Origin: Ctenosaura bakeri
Lineage: Eukaryota; Chordata; Lepidosauria; Squamata; Iguanidae
Reading direction: 5' to 3'
NCBI GenBank assembly: GCA_948474755.1
Contig: CAOLHI010001654.1
Span: 186,001 to 250,000 of the forward strand
DNA length: 64,000 nt
Shown here: positions 54,375 through 64,000 of the stretch, piece after piece
How positions within the stretch are numbered: position 1 is the stretch's first letter
Layout: the number at the start of each line of letters is the position of its first letter
Program-made: the position numbers and the translations under genes
Notes under the pieces: model-generated
Database searches by the model: none
The model's input: the letters and a program-made list of their open reading frames with translations, nothing else
What the model was told of the DNA's origin: nothing

Positions 54375-57190
54375 CTAAATAGTAATATGAATGCAGTAGC
54401 AAGTCAGTGGGGCGATTGAGGAACATGCCGGCGAAGAAGTCAGCGAAGGTGCCCTCTTCAGCAAACTGGAATGAAAAACAGGATGAATAGCCTTGGGGGA
54501 AGAAGGGAGATCTAGTTCAAAAGAGACATCATTAATAGCCCTTTTCACAGGAAAAGGTCCGAGGAAAACGAGGGGAAAGTTTTTAGACGGAGAAGGAGAG
54601 GAAATGTTCTTAGAAGAAAGGAAAACCAAATCCCCGGGCTGGTAAAGGGGATTAGGCTGCCGTTTACGGTCAGCGAAACGTTTGTGGGAAGCTTTAGCGG
54701 ATGCTATAGCATCTGAGACGGATTGCCAAATGCCAGAAAATTTAGAGACCCAAGCAGAAACAGAAGGAGGAGCGGAGGAAGAGAGGGAGGGGGGGGGGGA
54801 AAGGAGAAGGAAGGAACCGTAAACTTTTAAAAGGGGGGGTTTTCCCAGTAGAGGTATGAACCGCAGAATTGATGGCAAACTCAGCAAACGGAAGGAGCGG
54901 AGCCCAATCATTCTGGTTCTCAGAAACAAAACACCTAAGAAATTGTTCAAGAGATTTGTTAACACGCTCAGATTGGCCATCTGTTTGAGGGTGATAAGCA
55001 CTGCTGAGTTTCTGAGTGACTCCCAGGGTTTTCAGTAGACAAGTCCAAAACTTGGAAGAAAAAATTTGGATCCCTGTCCGAAATGATCACCGAAGGTAGT
55101 CCGTGAAGTTTCCATACATGATTAACGAACAGGTCAGCCAGCTGGTCAGCACGGGGTAGTTTCTTTAGAGGCACAAAATGACATTGCTTGGAAAAGTGAT
55201 CAGTAACAACCCAAATAACATGAAAGCCGTGTGAAGAGGGAAGAGACACGATAAAATCCCATGCGATGACCGACCAGGGGCTAGCAGGCGCAGGCAGAGG
55301 TTGCAGGAGCCCTTGAGGTTTAGATGTGGGCGACTTAGAAACGTTGCAAGTGGCACACTGCTTAATGTAAGTTTGCACGGAGGGGTTTAATCCAGGCCAC
55401 CAAAAAAGGCGGCGAATTGCATCAATGTTTCAAAAACCCAAAATGTCCAGCGGGTTTGGAATCATGATAACGATGAAGTACCTGCTCGCGGGGGAGCAGG
55501 GGGAACGTAGACCTTGGTGCCATAAAAGGGGAGATTGTCAACCCATTCTATTTTATCCTTGTTTGCCGGTAGCCAGGAGTCTGCATGCGCTGCATGAATG
55601 ATAGCATCGCGGAGAGCGGAGTCACAAAGAGAGGAGGCAGAAAGCCTTGTCTTTGCTAATGCACGAGTAGTCACTTGAGAAGCCAGAGAGGAGGCAGGAA
55701 ACAAGGTATTGGAGTGGGAGGACGTAGCAGGGGATTCCGCAAAACAGGGAAGTCGGAGAGAGGGTCCGCCAGTTGGTTAGTTCGGCCAGGTTTGAAAACA
55801 ATTTTAAATCGGAATCTCTGGAAAAATTCAGCCCATCTCGCCTGCTTAGGGGAGAGTTTCTTAGCAGACTGTAAGGCTTGCAAATTCCTATGATCAGTCC
55901 AAACTTCAAAGGGGAGTCGAGCCCCTTCAAGCAAATGACGCCAAGAGGACAGCGCAAAATGGATAGCCTTGGCTTCTTTCTCCCAAATAGGCCAATTAGC
56001 TTGTTGAGGGGAAAATTTCTTTGAAATGAAAGCACAAGGCCTGAGTGCTCCTGTGGTGTCATGTTGTAAAAGAACGGCTGCCATGGCAAAGTCCGAAGCA
56101 TCCGTTTGCACAATGAATTGCTTCGTACTGTCGGGAAAAAAGGGGTAAGGGCTCAGACGTAAATTTAGATTTCAAATGGTCAAACGCCTATTGACACTCA
56201 GGCGACCAACAAAGTCTATGCGCCTTGCCCGCAGTGGATCCTTTAGGTTTCCGTAGAAGGTTGGTGAGTGGAAGCGTTATGGCAGCAAAATCCTCAATAA
56301 AGTTCCGGTAGAAGTTCGCAAAACCAAGAAATTGCTAGTTGCTTCACAGTTTTAGGGACGGGCCATTGCAAAATGGAGTTAATCTTCGAAGGGTCCATTT
56401 TAAGTGAACAATCTTGAATCCTATATCCCAAGTAATCAAAAGTTTGGGTGTCAAATTGGCATTTAGATAGATTAACCACGAGGTTGTTATCTATAACCTT
56501 CGTAACACTTACGAACCAAGGACACATGAGATTCCATGGAATCTGCGTAAATTAAAATGTCATCCCAAAAAATCAGAACCCCCTGATACAACAAGTCATG
56601 GAAAATGGTTTAAAAACATTTTGGGAAAACGATGGCCCCGATTGTAAGCCAAAGGGAAGAACCGTATTTTAAAATTACCTAGAGGAGTTTCAAAGGTGGG
56701 GACCACTCAAGTCCGGGTCCATTTAATCCTATGAAAAGCCTCTTTAAGATCAAGTTTGGTAAATTTTTCCTTGAACAAGATGGTCCAAAACAGTCCTATC
56801 AGAGGTATGGGATAACAATTGGAGGAAATAACCTGGTTAATAGCAGAGTAGTTAACTATCAGTCTGGATCCGCCTGGGATCTTTTCTCTTTGGAAAAAGG
56901 CAGGCTCGCCGTGGGGGCTGTAAGGGCTTGTAAAACCGGAGCCAAGTTTTTATTTAGGAACTTCTTGAGAGCAAGGAGTTCTTTTTGGCTCATGGGATAA
57001 ATTTTCGGTTTAGGCAGGGTGGCCCCGTCAACTAATTCCCGTTTACAGTAAAGTCCGTGTGGGGAGGCAATTTGTCAGCCTCCCTTTTGTGGAAAGCCTT
57101 TTGGAAGTCTCGGTAGTGTGAAGGAATTTGTTGAATTCTTCATGGGGAATAGAAAAGTTTTCATCTGAAGAGGACATAGTGCCAGCAGTC
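54375..57190 (-). pseudogene. Decayed pol (RT, RNase H, integrase) of the Ty3-like element
   Basis: RT (57100-56300) is full of stops and frameshifts but keeps a DDILIYAD catalytic remnant. RNase H (56111-55671) is open: TDASDFAMAAVLLQ, WEKEAKAIHFAL, TDHRNLQALQSAK. Integrase (55378-54375) shows CATCNVSKSPTSKPQGLLQP, WVVTDHFSKQ, ISDRDPNFF and a C-terminal GPF/Y-type module (FLGPFPVKRAINDVSFELD), split by a frameshift near 55000. No chromodomain was recognised. Confidence 0.85.
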
Positions 57191-57194
57191 CAGT

Positions 57195-58856
57195 TTATTG
57201 GGGGTTATATTCACGAAGCCAATCGATTCCCAAGACCAATTTGAACTGCATCGCCTTGGGGTGAAATCGCATGCTGCAATTGTTTTTGTCCATTTGAAAT
57301 GAGATGGGCTTAGTGATTTTTCTAATTACTCCCCCCGTCATTGAGGTCCCCTCCATTTGCGTTAATTTGATGGGGCATTCCAAGGGGTCATAAAGAGTTT
57401 TCAATTGTTTGGCCAATTTGGGGTGTAACAAACTTCTGGAGCAGCCAGAGTCAATTAATGCCCTATGTACATGCAAAGTCCCATCGCTGCCACTAATCGC
57501 AACCGTGGCGTAGAAATGGGGAATTTTAGGAGTACTTACAGATGTTCCCGCCGCTTGCCAGTCATCGCAGTCAGGTTTAGAATCTCCATCTATGTCAGAT
57601 GAGGACGAAGAGGTGGTTTCATCATCGGGATCGGAGTCTCCTGTCGCCGCTGCAGGGTCCTTAGAAGTGCGTCTAAGTGGTTGTTTGGCGGCCGCTGTCT
57701 GATGTGTGAATTCTATATCCTTTGGGTCTGCTCGTGCTCCCTTAGTCCCAGTCGGAGCTTGGTTTCCGCGGCAGGTGTTGGCGAGGTGGCCCGGTTTTCC
57801 ACAGTTAAAGCACATGCCCAAACGGAGACGTTTGTTCCGTTCCTCAGCATTGAGGACGGTGGGACCGCGAGGTTGTCGTTTTGGCACGTCTTGTCTTTGT
57901 CGGTTCAGCTGAACAGTCTGGGTTATGCCTTCCATTTCAGTAGCTAGTCTGACCCAACCTAGCAGGGTCTGTGGATTGGCCTGCATTAAGCACCCGTGTA
58001 GAATATCAGGATTTAGTCCATCTTTGTATAACTCAATTAGAATTTCATCACTCCACGGGACTTTGGTGGCCAGGTTTCTAAATTCACGGGAATACGTCCC
58101 CACATCGTTCCTGCCTTGTTTCATTCGTTTCAGTTGATATTTGGTGTTTTCCAATAAATGGGGGTCTTCAAAGCGTTCCCGCAGATGGTTCATGAAGAGC
58201 TGCAGATTTTCAGTTTCGGGGGTGCGGGAGTCATATAGGTTCGCTACCCAGTCTGCTGCCAGTCCTTTCATCCTCTGGCTTAGGTATCGAATTCGGGCCG
58301 CATCATCCCGAAATAGATGGCCGTGATCAATCATGAAATTGTTTGCCATAGTCAAAAAAAAGGAGAGTTTCTCCCCCTTCCCGTTGAAGGTCGCTTTCAG
58401 GTCTCCCACATTTCTGAGTAACAGTGGCGCTGGCGTGTGCCCTGTTGGTTGCTGGGGCGGACCAGGGGTGCCTGCCGCCGAGACAGCCGCTCGTGGTTCT
58501 CCTCCTGGTGATCTCCCTGTCTGCGAGGGACGGATGCGCATCTCGCGTAGCATGGTCTTGAGTTCGAGTATCTCCTCATCTTTTCTTTCCAGTTCGGTTT
58601 CCATTTGCTTTATCTCCTCCAAAAGGGATAGGTCTTTTGCTGATGTATCCCATCTAGCAGCCCTTCTGCGTTGTCTCAACGACGTATGTGGCTTTTCTCC
58701 CCAGACCCAGGTTTGGCCGCTTGTGGGGGTTTCCATAGCCTCGGTCAGGCGCAATTTTGTCTTGGTATCCAGGGGCACTTCAGTTTCTGTAGCTCCATCA
58801 GATTCTGCAGATCCTTGCTCTTCTTCAGTAATCGACTGGTCCATCAATTGGTGCAT
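57195..58856 (-). CDS. Intact gag-protease frame of the Ty3-like element (553 codons)
   Basis: Starting at the ATG at 58856, 25 bases after the LTR end, the uninterrupted frame covers an acidic N-terminus, a coiled-coil-like stretch (residues about 75-110, EEIKQMETELERKDEEILEL), a capsid-like region (FFLTMANNFMIDHGHLFRDD, DWVANLYDS, MKQGRNDVGTYSREFRNLA), a CCHC knuckle CFNCGKPGHLANTC (about residues 353-366) and an aspartic protease with active-site ALIDSGCSRSLLHP (about 470). It ends after GIDWLREYNPQ. The frame is intact although the adjacent pol is not. It may be a recent but partly mutated insertion or a retained gag; sequence alone cannot tell. Confidence 0.85.
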   Translation of the reverse strand: MHQLMDQSITEEEQGSAESDGATETEVPLDTKTKLRLTEAMETPTSGQTWVWGEKPHTSLRQRRRAARWDTSAKDLSLLEEIKQMETELERKDEEILELKTMLREMRIRPSQTGRSPGGEPRAAVSAAGTPGPPQQPTGHTPAPLLLRNVGDLKATFNGKGEKLSFFLTMANNFMIDHGHLFRDDAARIRYLSQRMKGLAADWVANLYDSRTPETENLQLFMNHLRERFEDPHLLENTKYQLKRMKQGRNDVGTYSREFRNLATKVPWSDEILIELYKDGLNPDILHGCLMQANPQTLLGWVRLATEMEGITQTVQLNRQRQDVPKRQPRGPTVLNAEERNKRLRLGMCFNCGKPGHLANTCRGNQAPTGTKGARADPKDIEFTHQTAAAKQPLRRTSKDPAAATGDSDPDDETTSSSSSDIDGDSKPDCDDWQAAGTSVSTPKIPHFYATVAISGSDGTLHVHRALIDSGCSRSLLHPKLAKQLKTLYDPLECPIKLTQMEGTSMTGGVIRKITKPISFQMDKNNCSMRFHPKAMQFKLVLGIDWLREYNPQ

Positions 58857-58867
58857 TTTTTGAAAGG

Positions 58868-58880
58868 ATTCTCGAGCTTT
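58868..58880 (-). promoter_or_regulatory. Putative self-priming primer-binding site
   Basis: On the element's sense strand AAAGCTCGAGAAT begins two nucleotides downstream of the LTR end (one-base spacer) and is fully complementary to ATTCTCGAGCTTT inside the LTR (54085-54073). No TGG-starting tRNA-type site is present at the LTR edge. This is the arrangement described for Tf1/sushi elements, where the transcript's own 5' end primes reverse transcription. Confidence 0.65.
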
Positions 58881-58905
58881 CTGTCAGGAACAGATTCACT
58901 CTTAC

Positions 58906-59725
58906 AGTTAGGGTTCTGTTCTAAGGCCTTTACTCTTCAACATTTTTATCGATGACTTAGATAATGGGGTGGATGGAATCCTTATCAAGTTTGTGGATAA
59001 CACCAAACTGGGAGTGGTGGCTAACACATTGGAAGACAAGAGCAGAATTCAGACTTCATCTAGAGTACTGTGTTCTGGGTGGCTCATGTTAAGAAGGATT
59101 TATTTGTTTGTTTGTTTGTTTGTATCCCACCTCTCCATATAGATCGAGGCGGTGAACAACTTACAAATAGCATGTATTTTGAAACATTTCTATACATGCC
59201 CCCAACAAACTGGGTACTCATTTTACCGACCCGCGAAAGGATGGAAGGCTGAGTCAACCTTGGAGCCGGGCAGGATCGAACTCACAACCTTGTGGCTTGC
59301 AGTACTGGCATATAGATAAGTAGGAGCAAGTTCAGAGAAGGGCAACAAGGGATGGAAAACAAAACATGTGAGGAACGGTTGAAGAAGTTGGGCATGTTCA
59401 GCTTGGTGAAGAAAAGACGGGGGGGGTAACATGATTGTACTCTTTAAATACCTCAAGGGCTGTCACATAGAGGAGGGGGCAGGCTTGTTCTCTGCTGCCC
59501 CAAAGGGTAGGAACGGGTCCAATCATTTACATTACATGAAAGTAGATTTCAACTGAACATTAGAAGGAATTTCTTGCCAGTGAGAGCAGTTCAGCAATGG
59601 AATCAATTGCCTAGAGACATGGTGTTCTCTGGGCATCTTCAAAAAAGAGGCTGGATAGCTATCTGCTGGGGATGCTTTAGCTGGCAATCCTGCATTTAGC
59701 AGAGGATTGGGCTTGATGGCTTATG
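58906..59725 (+). mobile_element. CR1 LINE fragment, internally deleted and split by a SINE-like insert
   Basis: It starts with FNIFIDDLDN-type RT sequence ('caacatttttatcgatgact'), then GILIKFVDNTKLGVVANTLE (catalytic block altered to VDN). It then jumps to the C-terminal region (KKLGMFSL-like, 59380; GCHIEEGAGLFSAAP, 59460). Its first part repeats the region already present at 53530-53640, so it is a different copy from the 52960 fragment or a duplicated segment. Confidence 0.75.
59095..59316 (-). mobile_element. SINE-like insert with a B-box motif
   Basis: On the minus strand GAGTTCGATCCTGC is a good pol III B box, and the phrase complementary to 'ggatggaaggctgagtcaac' is common in squamate interspersed repeats. 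The other end is a (TTTG)n tract at 59100-59122. The family is not assigned. Confidence 0.55.
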
Positions 59726-59734
59726 CATTAAATC

Positions 59735-61310
59735 ATGCCAAAGTAAACGCCCTCCTATACTTAGGAATTATTAGATTACTAAGGTAATTAGGGCGAGTGA
59801 AAGGTTTTGTAGTAATTCCTAAAGTAGGATATTTGGTGACTAGGCTCAAGCGTTTTTGGAACTCTATATCCCTTTTGCGTTGTTTGATGGCACATTTGGC
59901 GCCGCTGAAGCCAAGGGCTATCAAAACGTTGGGGGCGGGCATATGTTAAAAGTTTTTTATATAATGCCTGCTTCCATGCAGATTGAAATCCATCAGTTAG
60001 TGTTAGAGAGGCCAGCCCAGTTGGGCAAAAAATAAGTTTTAGCCAGTAATTGATCTTAAGAATCTAGGCACGACCCTCAACAGAGGTCAGGCCCGCCTCT
60101 AGGCACAAAACTGCATTAGGGACACAGCAGGGAGTGGTAAATATGCTTCTAAGGAATTTAGTTTGCAGTGCTTCAAACGAGTCAAAATTTTTATAGGTGC
60201 ACAGCTGTGAACCATAGAGCATTTGTGATAGAACCTTGGTTGTAAACACTTGGATAGCAGAAGGGATATGCTGACCTCCTTTGGTATATGAAAATCTGAG
60301 TAGAGCTAGCATGCTCCTCTGTGCATTCTCTACTGCTATTTTCTTCTGGATTTTCCATGTTCCAGAAGATTAAAAACTACACCAAGGTACTTGTAATTTG
60401 TGACCTGTTCAATAGGAGTCCCGTTTATTTGCCATTTATGGATGGTCTTCTTTCTGGTAAATACCATCACCTTTGTTTTATTATAGTTTATGGTTAGGGA
60501 TTCGTTGTTACAATAATTGGCAAGCTTTTTCAGGAGTCTCCTTAAGCCTATTGCCGAAAATAATAAGAGCACTGCGTCATCTGTGTATAGAAAGATAGGG
60601 GTCGCTTAGCTAGCTTGGGGGGGGGTGAAAACTGGTACCTGTTAGGCTTTTGATCAGTGAGTTAATGTAAAAGTTAAACAGGGTGGGTGCTAGAATGCAA
60701 CCCTGCTTAATTCTCCTAAAAGCAGGGACTAAGTTGGAGAGGTGCCCCAGGTAGTTACATCTTACCCGGAGATGAGTATTTTCATATAGGCCATGCATAA
60801 GCATGAGCAGCCTTCTATCAATGATGGTGTCTTCAAATTTCTTCCATAACCTGTCCCTAGGGATTAGATCAAAAGCTGACTTGAAACTGATAAAGGCCAC
60901 ATAAAGGCCGCCCCCCAGATGAAGCTGTATATTTTTCCATCAAATGTTGGAGAACGAGACCCTGATCTGTCATTGAATATCCATGTCTGAAGCCAGCTTG
61001 TTCCTCATACAATATGTTTTCTTGTTCTAACCAGTCCAGCAGTTTTGAGTGCAGGTGACTTGCACACAGCTTGCTAATAATACTTAGCAAGCTGATCAGT
61101 CTGTAATTTGCTGGGTCTGATTGGTTTCCTTTTTCGTAAATGGGTATAATAATTGATAACCCCCAGTCCAAAGGAAAGATAGCCGAACGATCGATCGAAG
61201 TGAAAAGCTGAGCTAAAACTGGGGTCCAGCAGCCTAAGTTTTCTTTAAGCAGTTCTGGAGGAATATTGTCACTTCCTGGAGCTTTACCTGATTTTAGCTA
61301 CGAAATTAAT
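59735..61310 (-). mobile_element. Non-LTR retrotransposon fragment, RT domain (clade uncertain, possibly R4-like)
   Basis: Minus-strand motifs in order: LSIIIPIYEKGNQSDPANYR and LISLLSIISKLCA (about 61100), QAGFRHGYSMTDQ, SFKSAFDLIPRDRLWKKFED (about 60870), a YTDDAVLLLFSAIG catalytic block (about 60575), YLGVVF, and a C-terminal FTTKVLSQMLYGSQLCTYKN with EALQTKFLRSIF. It differs from the CR1, L2 and Bov-B sequences elsewhere in the window. Frames are broken. Confidence 0.7.
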
Positions 61311-61851
61311 GTAGACACCTCAGCCTCTGTGACTGGAGGCCATTCAGGTAGATTGCTAGTATCAACTTTTGCACCACACGGAAGTGAGCTTCCCATGAGG
61401 ATGCTTGGATACTGTTAGCCATTATGGGGACAGAATTATGAAGGTGATGGCTTATGGAACCCCTTCTAACTATGATTCTACGGTTCTGTTGTTTCCTTCC
61501 CAACACACAGCAGCCAGCTTTAGGAAGACTTTGACAAAAATAATAGCGTCTTATTTCCTGAAGTGCCTAAAATATACAAAGACATGTACAGAGATTTAAA
61601 AACATGATAGTTTCAGGCTACAGGTCAACAGTCTAATAGACTCAATGCAAAAGAAAAAAAAGAATAGAAAGTAAAGAGGAATTTTTTTAATGTCCCACAA
61701 TGGTTTTATACAAATTTTAACAGATGGTGAGGTAAAGTCATTATTTCCTCAATATGTAGGAAAATTTTTAGAGATGGACCATAGTCCAGACATTAACGTG
61801 GAGAAGAACAAAGAGGAGATGATCAGTTTGTTTTTAGGTTCCCATGCTTAC
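61311..61851 (-). other. PLA2G7: PLA2G7 intron 9, 5' part
   Basis: Nothing recognisable beyond the edge of the LINE at about 61310; AT-rich. Confidence 0.5.
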
Positions 61852-61943
61852 TTGAACCGCACATCTTTGCCAAGAGCCTCAATTGCTGTAGCAGCACCAA
61901 AAGAGTGTCCCATCACTGTTATCTTCTGTATGTCAATAGAATC
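61852..61943 (-). CDS. PLA2G7: PLA2G7 exon 9 (contains the catalytic Ser)
   Basis: PAF acetylhydrolase is a secreted, lipoprotein-associated serine lipase that hydrolyses the sn-2 acetyl group of PAF and short oxidised phospholipids. This 92-nt exon has acceptor 'gtttatctttag' and donor GTAAGC at 61851. It starts in phase 0 and encodes DSIDIQKITVMGHSFGAATA then IEALGKDVRF plus two bases of Lys. GHSFG is the nucleophile elbow (human Ser273). Earlier exons, with the signal peptide, lie beyond the right edge. Confidence 0.95.
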
Positions 61944-62504
61944 CTAAAGATAAACAAAGACATCATAAAGAAAGTGCCAAAGACTTAATGTTTCCATTAC
62001 AAAAACTGCTAACCTAAGACACTGAAGCCACAATCCAAGACAGAGTGCTAAAATTTATAGAAATCAATATGCTAAAGCACACACTTTTCACTTAGCCACA
62101 GATCTCAAAGTCCAGGCCACAACCCCCATGCTGCATTTACACTTGGAAAAACACTTTCTCTCTCTGAATAGACAAGAAGACAATTCCTTGTCTATTTGCA
62201 ATATTGAGCGTGGTGGGGAGAAAAGGTTACAGATGGGTGGGAAGGTTAGCCTGAAGTGACAGCCCTCTCTGACATGGCAGAAAGGCTTTTAAAAGTTACC
62301 ACAGGCACCAATGGAGGTTGGGGTTTTTTGGTGTTTTTTTTTTTTTTTTAAATATTAGGGGTTACCCAGTGGGAGAGACAAGAGGGCTGGATACTCCCTA
62401 CTCCTCTTCTTTGTATGTATGTTTTCGAAAGATAACAGAACTAATTGGCCCAACAAAGACCTGTGAACTCCAACAATGACTCAAGGTGAAAGGAAAGCCT
62501 GAAG
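61944..62504 (-). other. PLA2G7: PLA2G7 intron 8, 3' part
   Basis: No exons are recognised. A T-rich tract lies at 62323-62351. Confidence 0.5.
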
Positions 62505-63480
62505 TTTTACTATGGGAACATGGAATGTGTGAAAAATGAATCAGGGGAAGGTAGCCATTGTAAAAAAAGAAATGGAACACATAAATATTTGGGGTGAGTG
62601 AGCTGAAAAGGAGAGGAATGCAACATTTTAAGTCAGATAATTATATAGCATCTTAGGAAGTGAAAATCTAAGGAGATATGGGGTGGGATTAATGATAAGG
62701 GTAAAGGTAGCAAAAGCAGTTACAGGATATAATCCAAAGTCTGACCAAATCATATCAATAAGACTCACTGGAAAACCTATCAATATAACCATAATCCAAG
62801 TTTATGCTTCAACTACATAGGCAGAAGGAGTGGAAAAAATGAAACATTCTGTGCTGGAGTCTAAGAAGAAATTGATCACACACAAAAGCAGCACTTTGTT
62901 GTTCATCATAAGCAATTGGAATGCAAAACTGGGGGAAAAAGCAAAATCAAGGATAGTAGGAACATTTGGCCTAGGATCAAAAAATGAAGCAGGAGAGTGA
63001 CTGACTGAATTTTGTGAGGCCAATAGCTTGTTCATTTCAAACATATTCTTCAAGCACCTGAAGAGGCAATTTCATACATGGATGTCACATGACGGCCAAT
63101 ATAGAAATCATATAGACCACATAACTAAAGCAGAAAGTGGAAAAGCTCCATTTTCTCTTCAAAAATAAGGCCAAGAACAGGTTGTGACATAGACCATGAG
63201 CTGTTATTATAAAAAATTAAAGCTAAAGAACACTATACCAACTATTGTGCAAAAATACAACCTAAAGAACATTTCCAAGAATTTAAAGACAATATAAAAA
63301 TATCTTTGTCCAATTAAGTCTAACTGGACTAATAATTAAGTCTGGGAGTCAGAAGAACTCTAGACTGAAGTCTGGGATAATGTCAGGGAGAAATGTAAAA
63401 ATACACTATCTGTAGCCAAAAAGAAAGAGAAGGCTCAGTGGATAATATATGAAAATCTTTAAGCAGTTAAGAAGAGACGA
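62505..63480 (+). mobile_element. Bov-B/RTE LINE fragment, endonuclease end, strongly degraded
   Basis: Broken plus-strand frames show the RTE endonuclease order: a start near 'gggaacatggaatgtgtgaa', HINIWG, INKTHWKTYQYN, and a SNWNAKLG motif (about 62928, standard DWNAKVG). Most frames carry stops. It is antisense to PLA2G7. Confidence 0.65.
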
Positions 63481-63552
63481 CAAGCAAAAGTAAAAGAAAT
63501 ACTGTCAGAACCTTGAATGCAAAGATAGTGTAAAAAACAGATTTGCACTATT

Positions 63553-64000
63553 AAAGACTCTTTACAGACTTAGGCCCACCGCTAGCAGTGACTCAGCCGA
63601 TTCTTCCAACCAATCCAACTTGCCCCAGTTCTAGGGTTGAGGGAGCTGGCAGATAAAAACAGGAGTCCAGCAAGTCCTGAGACACTGAGCCCAGGAGAGG
63701 CCACTAAAGGCAAGCATTTCTCCATTCAGCTGCTGCTGCTATTTGCTGCCATTAACAAACATGTGCTCTACCTGTGGAACTATGGGGGGAAGAGCCCTCT
63801 CTCCTGTGCCTTTACAGACTGAGATCCATCACCAGCTCTGACTTAGCAGATTCTGCCAGCCAGTCCCACCTGCCCGAGCTCTAGAGTTGACACATAAAAG
63901 CAAGAGGCAGTGAAGGCAGTCCTGCCACCAGCAGGGTTTAGGGAGCCACTTTGGTGGAAAACAGGGACAAGGGCCTGTCATGCTGCTTGCCCTTTATTAC
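63553..64000 (+). repeat. Diverged tandem direct repeat, period about 253 bp (runs off the right edge)
   Basis: 'tttacagact' followed by 'gattcttccaaccaatccaa' and 'ttctagggttga' at 63560-63640 recurs as 'tttacagact', 'gattctgccagccagtccca' and 'ctctagagttga' at 63813-63890. The identity of the repeat is unknown; it could be an LTR-like or satellite fragment. Confidence 0.5.

Larger units (their letters stand above)
53977..58905 (-). mobile_element. Ty3-like (sushi/Tf1-type) LTR retrotransposon, 5' LTR almost lost
   Basis: The minus-strand order is 24-bp 5' LTR remnant (58905-58882), gag-protease, RT, RNase H, integrase, polypurine tract, 3' LTR. The gag style resembles that of the lineage from which the PEG10/RTL genes derive. 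The 24 remaining bases of the 5' LTR are identical to the end of the 3' LTR (TGTCAGGAACAGATTCACTC plus 4). CR1 sequence flanks both sides. It lies in PLA2G7 intron 9 in the gene's orientation. Confidence 0.88.

Noticed and set aside
1..64000. CRISPR array, operon or other prokaryotic system
   Set aside because: The window is vertebrate; no regularly spaced short repeats or bacterial-style gene packing was seen.

Overview
This is vertebrate nuclear DNA, most likely from a squamate reptile (lizard or snake). Evidence: interrupted genes with GT/AG splice sites, a CpG-rich promoter, and a repeat set typical of squamates: a Sauria-type SINE, a 5S-rRNA-headed SINE, Bov-B/RTE, CR1 and L2 LINEs, DIRS-type tyrosine-recombinase retrotransposons and a Ty3-like LTR element. 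The host genes match the order of mammalian 6p12.3: CYP39A1 (minus), TDRD6 (plus), PLA2G7 (minus). SLC25A27, which lies between CYP39A1 and TDRD6 in human, is not visible.

Layout. 1-2.8 kb: first coding exon of CYP39A1 and part of its intron 1. 2.8-8.3 kb: a short divergent intergenic block filled with MITEs, CR1 and Bov-B pieces. 8.3-23.4 kb: TDRD6, with a CpG-rich promoter, one giant 6.1-kb exon holding seven Tudor modules, two small exons and a short terminal exon. The N-terminal region of exon 1 carries an apparent one-base deletion in a G run. 23.4-38.9 kb: intergenic, with L2 LINE mosaics, DIRS copy 1 (26.5-31.8 kb), a long CR1 reading frame (32.4-34.1 kb), a hAT-like element (34.4-36.3 kb) and a 5S-SINE. 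38.9-64 kb: the 3' half of PLA2G7 on the minus strand (exons 12, 11, 10 and 9 by human numbering). All three catalytic-triad positions are present, and the introns are swollen by an L2, a small DIRS-derived element split by a solo retroviral LTR, DIRS copy 2 with an internal deletion, a Ty3-like element with an intact gag-protease frame and decayed pol, CR1 pieces, another LINE and a degenerate RTE.

The host genes do not form a pathway. CYP39A1 is an oxysterol hydroxylase, TDRD6 a germ-granule scaffold, and PLA2G7 the secreted platelet-activating-factor acetylhydrolase. The most rewarding observations concern mobile elements: a 13-base complementarity consistent with self-primed reverse transcription in the Ty3-like element, its selectively intact gag-protease frame, a MITE made of several consecutive hairpins, NRF1-like motifs shared by the DIRS termini, and a CR1 tail abutting the TDRD6 exon 1 splice donor. 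All calls are by eye; exon and repeat edges not tied to splice sites or terminal repeats are approximate.
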